Below, in pieces: positions 52,362 to 60,935 of a DNA stretch of 64,000 bases (its first letter is position 1; each line of letters opens with the position of its first letter). The notes below the pieces were generated by a model. It ran no database searches and was not told where the DNA came from. It saw only the letters and a program-made list of their open reading frames with translations. Source of the DNA: Streptomyces caniscabiei (GTDB lineage Bacteria; Actinomycetota; Actinomycetes; Streptomycetales; Streptomycetaceae); contig NZ_JABXWI010000023.1 in NCBI RefSeq assembly GCF_014930365.1, forward strand, positions 1-64,000, in the 5' to 3' direction. A program made the translations under genes and the position numbers.

Positions 52362-53579
52362 TCACACGAAGGCGCTCTGCCCGGTGATCGACTTGCCCAC
52401 GATCAGGGTGTTCATCTCGCGGGTGCCCTCGAAGGAGTAGATCGCCTCGGCGTCGGCGAAGAACCGGAAGATGTCGTGGTCCAGGAGGATGCCGTTGCCG
52501 CCGAAGATCTCCCGGCTCCAGCCCACGACCTCTCGCATGCGCGAGGTGACGAACGCCTTGGCCAGGGAGGAGTGTTCGTCGCGGTAGATACCGGCGTCCT
52601 GGAGGCGGGCGAGCTGCGCGAGCATCGCCCAGGAGGCGGTGACATTGCCGAGGCTCTTGACCAGGAGGTCCTGCACGAGCTGGAAGCCACCGATGGGACG
52701 GCCGAACTGCTCGCGCTCCCGGGCGTAGTCCAGGGCCAGTTCGTAGGCGCCGATCATGACGCCGAGCGCCTGCCAGGCCACCCCGGCGCGGGTCGCGCGC
52801 AGGATCTCGGCGACGTCGCGGAAGGAGTCGATGCGCTGGAGGCGGTTGCCCTCCGGGACGCGGACGTCGGTCAGGGTGATCTCGGCGTTCTCGACGATGC
52901 GGAAGGCGACCTTGTGTTCGATCTTCGACGGGGCGAAACCGGGGGTGCCCTTCTCGACGACGAAGCCCTTGACGTGGTTGTCGTCGACGTCCCGCGCCCA
53001 CACGACGACGTAGTCGGCGAAGGTGGCGTTGCCGATCCACTTCTTGGCGCCGTTCAGGACCCAGCTGTCGCCCTCGCGCCGGGCGGTGGTGCGCATGCCG
53101 CCGGCGACGTCGGAGCCGCCGAGGGGCTCGGTCATCGCGAAGGCACCGATCTTGTCCATCGCGGCCATCGCCGGCAGCCAGCGGTCGCGCTGCTCCTGGT
53201 CGCCGCCGGAGTGGATGGAGTACATGGCCAGGCCGTTGTGGACGCCGAAGAAGGTCGACACCGAGGCGTCGGTACGGGCCAACTCCAGGGCTAGCATGCC
53301 CGACAGGAGGTTGCTCGTGGCGGGCTTGTGCTCGCCGTAGCCCTCGTAGGGCAGGCCGGCCAGGCCGCTGTCGCGGAAGAGGCCGATGAGCTGCGTGGGG
53401 AACTCGCCCTTGGCCCAGCTGTCGTTCACCAGAGGCTTGACCTCGTCGCGCATGAGGGCCCGGGCCTTGAGAAGGATCTTGCGCTCGTCGTCCGGGAGCA
53501 GCGACTCGAAGTGGTAGAAGTCGGCGGTCAGTTCGTCGGCGATCGGACCGGGGGCCGTGGGCTGTGTGGTGGTGGTCAT
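52362..53579 (-). CDS. Acyl-CoA dehydrogenase, glutaryl-CoA dehydrogenase-like
   Basis: The 405-residue flavoprotein shows FAMTEPLGGSDVAGGM, WIGNATFADYVVVWARD and GFQLVQDLLVKSLGNV. A C-terminal catalytic Glu lies in YSFEGTREMNTLIVGKSITGQSAF, which is the pattern of glutaryl-CoA dehydrogenase rather than of medium- or short-chain enzymes. It is the last gene of a leftward operon, one base after the 3-hydroxyacyl dehydrogenase. Electrons would pass to ETF. Whether it decarboxylates its substrate depends on active-site residues I cannot confirm. Confidence 0.87.
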   Translation of the reverse strand: MTTTTQPTAPGPIADELTADFYHFESLLPDDERKILLKARALMRDEVKPLVNDSWAKGEFPTQLIGLFRDSGLAGLPYEGYGEHKPATSNLLSGMLALELARTDASVSTFFGVHNGLAMYSIHSGGDQEQRDRWLPAMAAMDKIGAFAMTEPLGGSDVAGGMRTTARREGDSWVLNGAKKWIGNATFADYVVVWARDVDDNHVKGFVVEKGTPGFAPSKIEHKVAFRIVENAEITLTDVRVPEGNRLQRIDSFRDVAEILRATRAGVAWQALGVMIGAYELALDYAREREQFGRPIGGFQLVQDLLVKSLGNVTASWAMLAQLARLQDAGIYRDEHSSLAKAFVTSRMREVVGWSREIFGGNGILLDHDIFRFFADAEAIYSFEGTREMNTLIVGKSITGQSAFV

Positions 53580-53580
53580 C

Positions 53581-54585
53581 TCAGTTCTCCTCCTTCGAAG
53601 TGGTAGTCCGGGCCGCGCCGTCCAGCGCGTCCAGGACCGCCAGTTGCTTGCGGTCGCGCGTCTCGGCGAGTTCCGAGTACGTGGAGGAGCCGTAAGCCTT
53701 CTCGACGGCTTCGATGAGCCGTTCCTGTTGGTCGGGGGTCTGCGCGGGGCGGCGGCCGGGGTCGTCTTCCAGGGCCCGCATCGAGGCGCCGATGTGTGCG
53801 ACGAGGTGCCGGTAGCCGCCGGGTCCTCCGCCGAGGTGGGCGCCGAGGAACGGGCCGACCGTGGCCCAGCGCGGGCCCAGCGAGTTGGTCACGACACGGT
53901 CCAGGTCCTCGGGGGTCACCAGGCCCTGCTCGACGAGGTGAACCGCCTCGCGGCTGAGCGCGTTCTGCAGGCGGTTGCCGACGAAGCCAGGGATCTCCTT
54001 GCGCTCGACGACCGGGGTGCGGCCGAGGAAGGTGTAGAAGTCCAGGGCGGTCTGTACGGCGTCCTCGCCGGTGCGTTCGCCGGGGACGACCTCGACCAGG
54101 GGGAGCAGGTGCGGCGGGTTGAAGGGGTGGCCGATCAGGAGGCGGGCGGCGTCCTCGTCGGCCAGCTCACCTGTGAACGCCGTGGCGGGGATCGCCGACG
54201 AGGAGCTGAGCAGCAGCGCGTGCCTGGGCGCCTCACGTACGACGGCGGCGAACAAGTCCTGCTTGAATGCGACGCGTTCGGGTCCGTTCTCCTGGACGAC
54301 GTCCGCGTCCCGGACCGCCTCCGTCACGTCGGCCGCCAGGTGCACCCGGTCGGCGAGACCGCGCACGTCCAGGCCACGGGCGGCCAGATGCGGGGCGTAC
54401 CGCGCCAGGGCGTCGGCGACGGCCTCGGCGAGGTCCTCGCGCGGGTCGCTCACCCGCACGGTCAGGCCGTGTGCGGCGAACAGGGCCGTCCAGGACAGTC
54501 CGATGGTTCCGGCGCCGATGACGGCGGCCCTCCGGAAGGCGGGCGTGCGGGAGGCAGGGGTGCGGAAGGCGGGCGTGCGGGTCAT
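53581..54585 (-). CDS. 3-hydroxyacyl-CoA/L-carnitine-type dehydrogenase
   Basis: The protein has 334 residues, with an unusual repeated N-terminus (RTPAFRTPASRTPAF) before the NAD fold VIGAGTIGLSWTALFAAHG. SSSSAIPATAF contains the active-site Ser, IGHPFNPPHLLPLVEVV the catalytic His, and KEIPGFVGNRLQNAL the domain link. This subfamily also holds carnitine 3-dehydrogenase and gulonate 3-dehydrogenase, which act on free 3-hydroxy acids. Its ATG overlaps the stop of the acetoacetate decarboxylase gene, so its product may be the beta-keto acid used by that enzyme. Confidence 0.85.
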   Translation of the reverse strand: MTRTPAFRTPASRTPAFRRAAVIGAGTIGLSWTALFAAHGLTVRVSDPREDLAEAVADALARYAPHLAARGLDVRGLADRVHLAADVTEAVRDADVVQENGPERVAFKQDLFAAVVREAPRHALLLSSSSAIPATAFTGELADEDAARLLIGHPFNPPHLLPLVEVVPGERTGEDAVQTALDFYTFLGRTPVVERKEIPGFVGNRLQNALSREAVHLVEQGLVTPEDLDRVVTNSLGPRWATVGPFLGAHLGGGPGGYRHLVAHIGASMRALEDDPGRRPAQTPDQQERLIEAVEKAYGSSTYSELAETRDRKQLAVLDALDGAARTTTSKEEN

Positions 54586-55328
54586 GACGCGACTCCCTTC
54601 AGGTAGTCGTGGACCGGCTCCACGCGGTTGAGCGTCAGGTCGGTGAGGATGTGGCCGGCGGAGACGATCTCCAGCACCGGCAGGTCCGCCAGCGGCGCGA
54701 GCACATGCTGGAACAACTGGAGCCGGGCGGGGCCGGTCCAGGCCCCCTTGACCGTGAGATCGGTGATGCGCGTCCGGACGAGTTCCTGCACGCGCGGCAG
54801 GCCGTCGTAACCGGGGACGGTCTTGAGCATGAAGGTCGGTACGGAGATCTGCGCCTCGGCCTCGCGCGGGTCCAGTTCATGGTGCTTGTAGCCCATGGTG
54901 GCCGTGGCGACCCGCAGCGAGCCGTGATCGAGGGTGCCGACGAGTGCGCCGGAGTCGACGAAGAGCGCCGGGGAGCCGATGACCTTCGGGTAGGCGGAGA
55001 CCTCGCGGCCGGAGGCGGTGGCCGGGAAGTTGTCGAGATACATGGCGTGCAGGTACTCGCCCCGCTCGCCCTCGAAGCTGACGGGGATCGCCTGGCCGGC
55101 CTCCGTGTAGGGGCCGAAGCCGCTGACGTCGCCCATCTTCATCACCTCGAACCGGACGAGCGGCTCGTCGATCCGCAGGGGTTCGGGGACGACGGCCCGC
55201 AGGGCGTCGGGGTCGGTGCGGTAGACGATGTTGAGGTACTCGCGGTCGGTGAACCGCGGGACCATCGGCGCGTACGCCGGGCGGGTGAGCGGGGTGGTGA
55301 GGTGCTGTCGTACGTCCTCGGTCCTCAT
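54582..55328 (-). CDS. Acetoacetate decarboxylase-family protein
   Basis: The 248-residue protein matches the Adc fold: RFTDREYLNIVYRTDPDALRAVVPEPL, YTEAGQAIPVSFEGERGEYLHAMYLDN, and GREVSAYPKVIG with the Schiff-base Lys after YP. ISVPTFMLKTVPGYDG is a later family stretch. It decarboxylates a beta-keto acid through an imine. It is coupled to the dehydrogenase downstream and lies 7 bases after the enoyl-CoA hydratase. The natural substrate may be larger than acetoacetate. Confidence 0.87.
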   Translation of the reverse strand: MRTEDVRQHLTTPLTRPAYAPMVPRFTDREYLNIVYRTDPDALRAVVPEPLRIDEPLVRFEVMKMGDVSGFGPYTEAGQAIPVSFEGERGEYLHAMYLDNFPATASGREVSAYPKVIGSPALFVDSGALVGTLDHGSLRVATATMGYKHHELDPREAEAQISVPTFMLKTVPGYDGLPRVQELVRTRITDLTVKGAWTGPARLQLFQHVLAPLADLPVLEIVSAGHILTDLTLNRVEPVHDYLKGVAS

Positions 55329-55335
55329 GCCGACC

Positions 55336-56124
55336 TCACCGTCCCGTCCAGCGCGGCGAACGGCGCTCGGCGAAGGCCGTCATGCCTTCGCGTACGTCGT
55401 CCGAGGCCATCAGGGTCTTCATCTCGCCGCGCTGGAAAGCGAAGGCCTCGGCGTCCGGGGCACCGTCGGCGGCGCGGACGACGCGCTTGACGGCGGCCAG
55501 CGCCAACGGGGCGTTCGTGGCGAGCTGTTCGGCCAGTCGCAGGGCCTCGGCGACGGCTTGTCCCTTGCCGACCACCCGGTTGGCCAGGCCCAGCTCCCCT
55601 GCGCGGCGCCCTTCGACGGGCTCGCCGGTCAGGAGCAGCTCCATCGCCAGGTGGTGCGGGATGCGCTTGGGCAGCCGGATCACTCCGCCGCCCGCCGCGA
55701 TCAGGCCGCGCCTGACCTCGGGCAGTCCGAACCGGGAGTCCTCGGCGGCGACGATCAGATCGCAGGCCAGGGCGAGTTCGAAGCCGCCGCCCATGGCGAA
55801 GCCCTCCACGGCGGCGATGAGGGGCTTGGTCAGCTCGGCTTCCGTCAGGCCGCCGAAGCCGCGGCCCTCCACCGCGGGTGATTCCCCGCGCAGCGCGGCC
55901 TTGAGGTCCATGCCGGCGCTGAAGGTGCCGCCCTCGCCGGTCAGGACGCCGGCCCGCAGTTCCGGGTCGGCCTCCAACTCGTCGAGGACAGCGGTCAGTT
56001 CGGCGGCGACAGCGGAGTTGACGGCGTTGCGGGCCTCGGGGCGGTCGAGGGTGATGAGCAGAGTGGAGCCGATGCGTTCGGTGCGGACGACGGGAGTGAC
56101 AGGGGTGTTCATCGGGGTGTTCAT
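55336..56124 (-). CDS. Enoyl-CoA hydratase/isomerase
   Basis: The 262-residue crotonase shows LITLDRPEARNAVNSAV, TFSAGMDLKAAL (oxyanion hole), AAVEGFAMGGGFELALACDLIVAAEDSRFGLPEVRRGL with a Glu in the catalytic region, and LGLANRVV. It hydrates or isomerises an unsaturated acyl-CoA. It starts 18 bases after the CoA-transferase stop and precedes the decarboxylase by 7 bases, firmly inside the operon. Confidence 0.9.
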   Translation of the reverse strand: MNTPMNTPVTPVVRTERIGSTLLITLDRPEARNAVNSAVAAELTAVLDELEADPELRAGVLTGEGGTFSAGMDLKAALRGESPAVEGRGFGGLTEAELTKPLIAAVEGFAMGGGFELALACDLIVAAEDSRFGLPEVRRGLIAAGGGVIRLPKRIPHHLAMELLLTGEPVEGRRAGELGLANRVVGKGQAVAEALRLAEQLATNAPLALAAVKRVVRAADGAPDAEAFAFQRGEMKTLMASDDVREGMTAFAERRSPRWTGR

Positions 56125-56142
56125 GGAGGTCTACCTGTCCGG

Positions 56143-57318
56143 TCAGCGGGTGGTGGCGGCGAGTTCGGCGAGGACGTCCTCGGTGTCCTGGCCCGCGACC
56201 GGGGCCAGGCGGCGGATCGAGCCGGGGGTGGCGGAGAACCGCACCGGGATGCCGATGGTGCGGACCGTGCCCTCGGTGGGGTGCTCGACGGTGTCGAGGA
56301 GATGGCCGTCCTGGACGTACGGGTCCTCGTGCGCGCGGTCCAGCTCCAGCACCGGAGCCATGGGGATGCTGTGCTTGGCGCACACCTCGGCCCACTCCTC
56401 GGTGGTGAGTTCCGGGGCGCACATGGCGACCAGCTGGGCCAGATCCTCCTGGTCGGCGCCGTCGATGGCCTCCCCGCCCACGCGCGGGTCCTCGGCGAGG
56501 TCCGGGCGTCCGGCGGCGGTGAAGAAGTCCCGGTAGTTGCGCGGGTTGTAGGGGATGACGCAGGCGAGGCCGTCCTTGGTGCGCACCGCCCGGTGCCCCT
56601 TGAGCATCGACAGACGGAAGCCGGTGGGGCCCGTCTCGGGCACATGGGTGTGGCCCGCGAGATGCTCGACCATGTTGAACGCGATCATGGTGTCGGTCAT
56701 CGGGATCTCGACGAGCTGCCCCTGACCGGTCCTGTCGCGGTGCAGCAGAGCGGCGAGCACGCTGTAGGCGATGGTCAGCGAGGAGACCTTGTCGCCGATG
56801 ATCGTCGGCAGGTAGACGGGCTCGCCCAACGCCCGGTCGGCGATGTCGACCAGGCCGGACGCGGCCTGCACGCTCTCGTCGTAGGCGGCGTTGCCGGCGC
56901 GGTCCGAGTCGCTGCGGAAGCCCTGGGCGTGCGCGTAGACGAGTGCGGGATTGCGGGCGGCGATGTCGTCGTAGGACAGGCCGAGGCGGTGCAGCGCGCC
57001 GGGGCGCATGTTGGTGATCAGCACGTCCGCCGTGTCGATCAGTTCGAGCGCCCGCTCGCGGTCGGCGTCGTCCTTGAGGTTGAGGGAGACGCTGCGCTTG
57101 TTGCGGTTGACGTTGAGGTTCAGCGGGGTCATGCCCGGCGTGGTGCGGTAGTCGCCGACGCGGACGGTGTCGGCGGGCGACTCGATCTTGATCACGTCGG
57201 CGCCGAGGTCCCCGAGGATCTGGGCGGCGTAGGGACCCATCACCACGGTCGACAGGTCGATCACGCGGGTGCCCGCCAAGGGGCCGGTGAAGGTGACGGT
57301 GTCTGCGAGGTCCGTCAT
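56143..57318 (-). CDS. Family III CoA transferase (CaiB/BaiF type)
   Basis: The 391-residue protein opens GTRVIDLSTVVMGPYAAQILGDLGADVIKIESPADTVR, the family III signature, and has NVNRNKRSVSLNLKDD with the CoA-binding arginine/lysines, the aspartyl region around DVLITNMRPGALHRLGLSYDD, and YAHAQGF. It activates a carboxylic acid by moving CoA from a donor. It is the first gene of the catabolic operon, downstream of a LysR gene and an inverted repeat. Confidence 0.9.
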   Translation of the reverse strand: MTDLADTVTFTGPLAGTRVIDLSTVVMGPYAAQILGDLGADVIKIESPADTVRVGDYRTTPGMTPLNLNVNRNKRSVSLNLKDDADRERALELIDTADVLITNMRPGALHRLGLSYDDIAARNPALVYAHAQGFRSDSDRAGNAAYDESVQAASGLVDIADRALGEPVYLPTIIGDKVSSLTIAYSVLAALLHRDRTGQGQLVEIPMTDTMIAFNMVEHLAGHTHVPETGPTGFRLSMLKGHRAVRTKDGLACVIPYNPRNYRDFFTAAGRPDLAEDPRVGGEAIDGADQEDLAQLVAMCAPELTTEEWAEVCAKHSIPMAPVLELDRAHEDPYVQDGHLLDTVEHPTEGTVRTIGIPVRFSATPGSIRRLAPVAGQDTEDVLAELAATTR

Positions 57319-57419
57319 GGCTTTCTCTCACTCCTTGCTTCGTCACGATGTCCGTGTATCTGCCAACTAAGTTACTTCGGAAGGCGTCGGAAATGAAGCT
57401 GAGGGAGTGACCGATAGAC

Positions 57420-57456
57420 GAAAGACGGTATGACCGCAGCGGTCATACCGTCTTTC
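57420..57456. terminator. Long inverted repeat between LysR gene and CoA-transferase operon
   Basis: Arms of 18 bases (57420-57437 and 57439-57456, sharing AAAGACGGTATGACCGC) meet at a single central base. It follows the LysR stop by 18 bases and can act as a terminator in both directions; a role as operator for the operon below is also possible. Confidence 0.6.
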
Positions 57457-57474
57457 TCGGGGAATGGGTGGAGT

Positions 57475-58386
57475 TTATGAATGGAGAGGCTCGGCGAACA
57501 CCTCGCGGACCGTGTGTACGACTTCTTGCAGGTCGCCGCTCTCTCCTCGATCCTTGCGCCAGAGCAGACCGGTCTCCAGGCGCGGATGGAAATCGGTGAT
57601 CGGCAGGATCGCCACATTGTCCAGATGGAAATTCCTGACCGGACTCCTGTCGTCCAGCATGGAAATAGAGAAAGCGAGCCCACTGGACACTATCTCGGAA
57701 ATTCCGTCGAATGTGGTGCTGCTGATCTCGATGCGCTTCTTGATGCCCAGCTCGGACAGTTGCTGATCGAGTCCGCGAAAGTACGCCGTGGTCACTCCTG
57801 CGGGGGAGACCACGTAGGAGAGGTCGGCCAGCTCGGTCAGGGCGACGGATTCCCGCCCGGCGAACCGGTCACGGGGGACGACCGCTCCGAGCCGCTCGGA
57901 CATCACCGGCAGCAGCTCCAGCGCCGGGTCACCGCCGGCGGGGAGGCGTGCCAGGGTCAGCGCGAGCCTGCCGTCGCAGACCGCGTCGACGAGACGGTCG
58001 TTGCCGCCCGGCCAGCGCTTGATCTCGTACCGGTCGCCGAGGCGCTCGGCCAGGGCGTCCATCCGCTCCCGCAGATCTGGGTGGATGCCGGTGGGCACCC
58101 CGACCAGCAGGGTGGTCCGCTGCGGCCGTGCTGTCTCGTCCAGCCGCCAGCGGATGGAGTCCACCTGCTCCAGCACACCGCGCGCGATCGGCAGCAGCGC
58201 GTCACCGGCCGGCGTGAGGGCCACGTGGTGGGTGCTGCGGTCGAAGAGACGGTGCCCGAGTTCGTTCTCGAGATCCTTGATCCGTCTGCTGAGGGGGGAG
58301 GCCGCCATGTGCAGCTTGCGGGCCGCGGTGGAGAAGTTCAGTTCCTGGGCGACAGCGACGAAGTAACGCAGATGCAGGAGTTCCAC
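57475..58386 (-). CDS. LysR-family transcriptional regulator
   Basis: The canonical LysR N-terminus VELLHLRYFVAVAQELNFSTAARKLHMAASPLSRRIKDLENELG suggests GTG 58386 as the start (303 residues); in-frame GTG 58395 and TTG 58425 are possible. The C-terminal sensor has VVSPAGVTTAYFRGL and SEIVSSGLAFSISM. It precedes the CoA-ester operon on the same strand and probably controls it through the 156-base gap at 57319-57474. The inducer is unknown. Confidence 0.87.
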   Translation of the reverse strand: MELLHLRYFVAVAQELNFSTAARKLHMAASPLSRRIKDLENELGHRLFDRSTHHVALTPAGDALLPIARGVLEQVDSIRWRLDETARPQRTTLLVGVPTGIHPDLRERMDALAERLGDRYEIKRWPGGNDRLVDAVCDGRLALTLARLPAGGDPALELLPVMSERLGAVVPRDRFAGRESVALTELADLSYVVSPAGVTTAYFRGLDQQLSELGIKKRIEISSTTFDGISEIVSSGLAFSISMLDDRSPVRNFHLDNVAILPITDFHPRLETGLLWRKDRGESGDLQEVVHTVREVFAEPLHS

Positions 58387-58667
58387 GGTGCCCACGGTAG
58401 AGGGCTGCCGGGCGGGAGTGATCAAGGGCCTTGCCGGGCGGCCGGGTACGTGCCGGTACGGCCGCTCGACGGCCGACGCCCTGGAGCGGACACCACCGCG
58501 ATGTCGCGGCCTGCCGTGACTGCCGCCCTCGCCCGACGATGCCGCTGTCGGTCGGCACCGGGGTCGTCGTGCGGCGACGGCGTCCGCCCCGCGGGGACGT
58601 CATGTACGGCCTCGCGGGACGGTTCTCTCCTCAAGTGCTTCCGACGGGTCCGCACCCGTGCCGGAAA

Positions 58668-59786
58668 TCAGGCCGCGACGAGTTCCTGCTCGCGGTCCGG
58701 CGTCTTGACCTTGGGCTTCTTGTTCGGCAGCGACAGCCGGATGACCTTGCGCCACGCGGAGAACACCTGCTTGGGCAGCGGCCCGGTGACGTACTCCAGC
58801 TCGTACTTATCGAACAGCGCACGCACCTTCACCGCGACCTCGGCGTACCGGTTGCTCGGCAGGTCCGGGAAGAGGTGGTGTTCGATCTGGTGCGACAGGT
58901 TGCCGGTCATGAAGTGCATGGCCTTGCTGCCGCTGATGTTCGCCGAGCCCATCATCTGACGCAGGTACCACTGGCCGCGCGTCTCGCCCTTGATCGACCG
59001 GCGCTCGAAGACCTGCACGCCCTCGGGGAAGTGCCCGCACATGATCACCGAGTGGGTCCAGATGTTGCGGACCAGGTTCGCGGTGAACGTGGCGGCGAGC
59101 GTGGTGAGGAACGACGGGCCCGACAGCAGCGGGTGGATCACGTAGTCCTTGAGCACCTGCTTGCGGATCTTGCGGCCCACGGCCCTGGCCCGCGCGCGGA
59201 ACTCCGGGTTGTTGCGGCGGCGCTTGTGCAGGTTCTTGCCGAGTTCCAGGTCGTACGCGGCGATGCCGTACTCGAAGAAGCAGGCGTTGATGAGGTTCCA
59301 CAGCGGCTGGCCGAGGTGGAACGGGTGCCACCTCTGGTCCTCGTCGACGCGCATGATGCCGTAGCCGAGGTCGTTGTCCTTGCCGATCACATTGGTGTAC
59401 GTGTGGTGCAGCTCGTTGTGCGAGTGCTTCCACTGGTCGGCCGGCGAGACATGATCCCATTCCCACGTGGTGGAGTGGATCTTCGGGTCCCGCATCCAGT
59501 CCCACTGGCCGTGCAGGATGTTGTGGCCGATCTCCATGTTGTCCATGATCTTCGCCACGGACAGGCCGGCGGTGCCGATGATCCACGCGGGCGGGAAGAA
59601 CGAGAACAGCAGTACGCCCCGGCTGACCAGCTCCAGCTTGCGCTGCGCCGAGATGACCTTGCGGATGTAGGCGGCGTCCTTCTCGCCACGGTCGGCGATC
59701 ACGTCGTCGCGGATCGCGTCCAGCTCGCGCCCGAGCTCCTCGATCTGCTCCGCGGTCAGGTGGGCGGTGGGGTCGATGGCGGTCAA
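58668..59786 (-). CDS. Membrane fatty-acid desaturase
   Basis: The TTG at 59786 follows TAGGAG and gives 372 residues. The three His boxes of membrane desaturases are clear: GHNILHGQWDW, HSHNELHHTYTNV and HQIEHHLFPDLP. Membrane segments include VSRGVLLFSFFPPAWIIGTAGLSVA. It introduces a double bond in a fatty acyl chain using O2 and electrons from the ferredoxin reductase encoded 7 bases upstream. The coupled pair is divergent from a PucR-type regulator, its probable controller. Confidence 0.9.
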   Translation of the reverse strand: MTAIDPTAHLTAEQIEELGRELDAIRDDVIADRGEKDAAYIRKVISAQRKLELVSRGVLLFSFFPPAWIIGTAGLSVAKIMDNMEIGHNILHGQWDWMRDPKIHSTTWEWDHVSPADQWKHSHNELHHTYTNVIGKDNDLGYGIMRVDEDQRWHPFHLGQPLWNLINACFFEYGIAAYDLELGKNLHKRRRNNPEFRARARAVGRKIRKQVLKDYVIHPLLSGPSFLTTLAATFTANLVRNIWTHSVIMCGHFPEGVQVFERRSIKGETRGQWYLRQMMGSANISGSKAMHFMTGNLSHQIEHHLFPDLPSNRYAEVAVKVRALFDKYELEYVTGPLPKQVFSAWRKVIRLSLPNKKPKVKTPDREQELVAA

Positions 59787-59793
59787 GGTGCTC

Positions 59794-60849
59794 CTACCGT
59801 TCGATGTCGCAGGGGCCCGCCGCGGCGGACACACAGGTCTGGATGAGGACGCCCGGCTCGGCCTCGGTGATCTCGCCGGTGCGCAGGTCGCGGACGGCGC
59901 CCGCCTTGAGCGGCGTGACGCAGCCGAAGCAGATGCCCATGCGGCACCCGGACGGCATGAGCACGCCGGCCTCCTCGCCGACGTCCAGCAACGGCGTGGC
60001 GCCGTCCGCGTCGACGGTCTTGCCGGTGGTGCTGAACGTGACCTCGCCACCGTCGCCGGTGGCGACGACGGTGGGGCGGAAGCGTTCGGTGTGCAGGCGC
60101 TCCGGGACGCCGTGCTCGGCCCAGTGCTTCTCGGCGGCGTCGAGCAGGCCCGCGGGCCCGCAGGCCCAGGTCTCCCGCTCGGCCCAGTCGGGCACGAGTT
60201 CGTCGAGACGGGCGATGTCGAGCATGCCGTCCGTGTCGGTGTGCAGCTCGGTGAGGCGCAGCTTCTCGTCCGCGACCAGGGCATGCAGATCGTCGCGGAA
60301 GATCACGTCGTGCGGCCGGGGCGCGGAGTGGACCATGACGGCGTCGTCGAACTCGGTGTCGCGCAGCATGCCCATCACGGGCGTGATGCCGCTGCCGGCC
60401 GTCAGGTAGAGCACCTTGGCGGGCTTGGCCCGCGGCAGCACGAAGTCACCGGTCGCCTGGTCGAGCTGGATCAGCGTGCCCGGCTTCGCCCTGCGGACCA
60501 GGTGGTTGCTGACCTTGCCGTCCGGGATCGCCTTCACGGTGATCGCGATGCGACCGTCCCCGCGGTGCGTCGGCGAGGTGAGCGAGTAGGCGCGCCACAG
60601 GCGCACCCCGTCGACGTCGACCCCGATCCGCACGTACTGACCGGCGGTGTGGCCGCGCCAGCCCCGTCCCGGTCTGATCACGATGGTGGCGGCGTCCGGC
60701 GTCTCGGGCTGCACGGCCTCGATGCGCCCCCGCAGATCGGCGCCCGCGCGCAGCGGGCTGACCAGGTCGAGGTAGTCCGACGGCAGCAAGGGCGTCGTGA
60801 CCATCTCCAGCAGTTTCCAGGCCCTGCCGCGGAGGGCTGCACTCGTCAT
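59794..60849 (-). CDS. Ferredoxin reductase with C-terminal 2Fe-2S domain
   Basis: The 351-residue protein has an FAD domain (HTAGQYVRIGVDVDGVRLWRAYSLTSP), an NAD domain (VLYLTAGSGITPVMGMLRD; TWACGPAGLLDAA), and a plant-type 2Fe-2S domain at the C-terminus with PSGCRMGICFGC and a fourth Cys in IQTCVS. It passes electrons from NAD(P)H to the neighbouring desaturase. The gene order and 7-base gap support one transcript. Confidence 0.92.
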   Translation of the reverse strand: MTSAALRGRAWKLLEMVTTPLLPSDYLDLVSPLRAGADLRGRIEAVQPETPDAATIVIRPGRGWRGHTAGQYVRIGVDVDGVRLWRAYSLTSPTHRGDGRIAITVKAIPDGKVSNHLVRRAKPGTLIQLDQATGDFVLPRAKPAKVLYLTAGSGITPVMGMLRDTEFDDAVMVHSAPRPHDVIFRDDLHALVADEKLRLTELHTDTDGMLDIARLDELVPDWAERETWACGPAGLLDAAEKHWAEHGVPERLHTERFRPTVVATGDGGEVTFSTTGKTVDADGATPLLDVGEEAGVLMPSGCRMGICFGCVTPLKAGAVRDLRTGEITEAEPGVLIQTCVSAAAGPCDIER

Positions 60850-60915
60850 GACTCCAGCTTGATGCGCCTCAGGGCGTAAAGTCCTGTCCGCAGGACGTGA
60901 ATCTGATCGGCTGAA

Positions 60916-60932
60916 TTGTTCGCAGGGAACAA
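60916..60932 (+). promoter_or_regulatory. Palindrome enclosing the PucR ribosome site
   Basis: TTGTTC at 60916-60921 and GAACAA at 60927-60932 enclose GCAGG, and the AGGGA ribosome site lies in the loop and right arm. ATG follows at 60936. It may be an autoregulatory operator or an RNA hairpin limiting translation. A second pair, GTCCTG/CAGGAC, lies at 60881-60896. Confidence 0.4.
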
Positions 60933-60935
60933 AAA

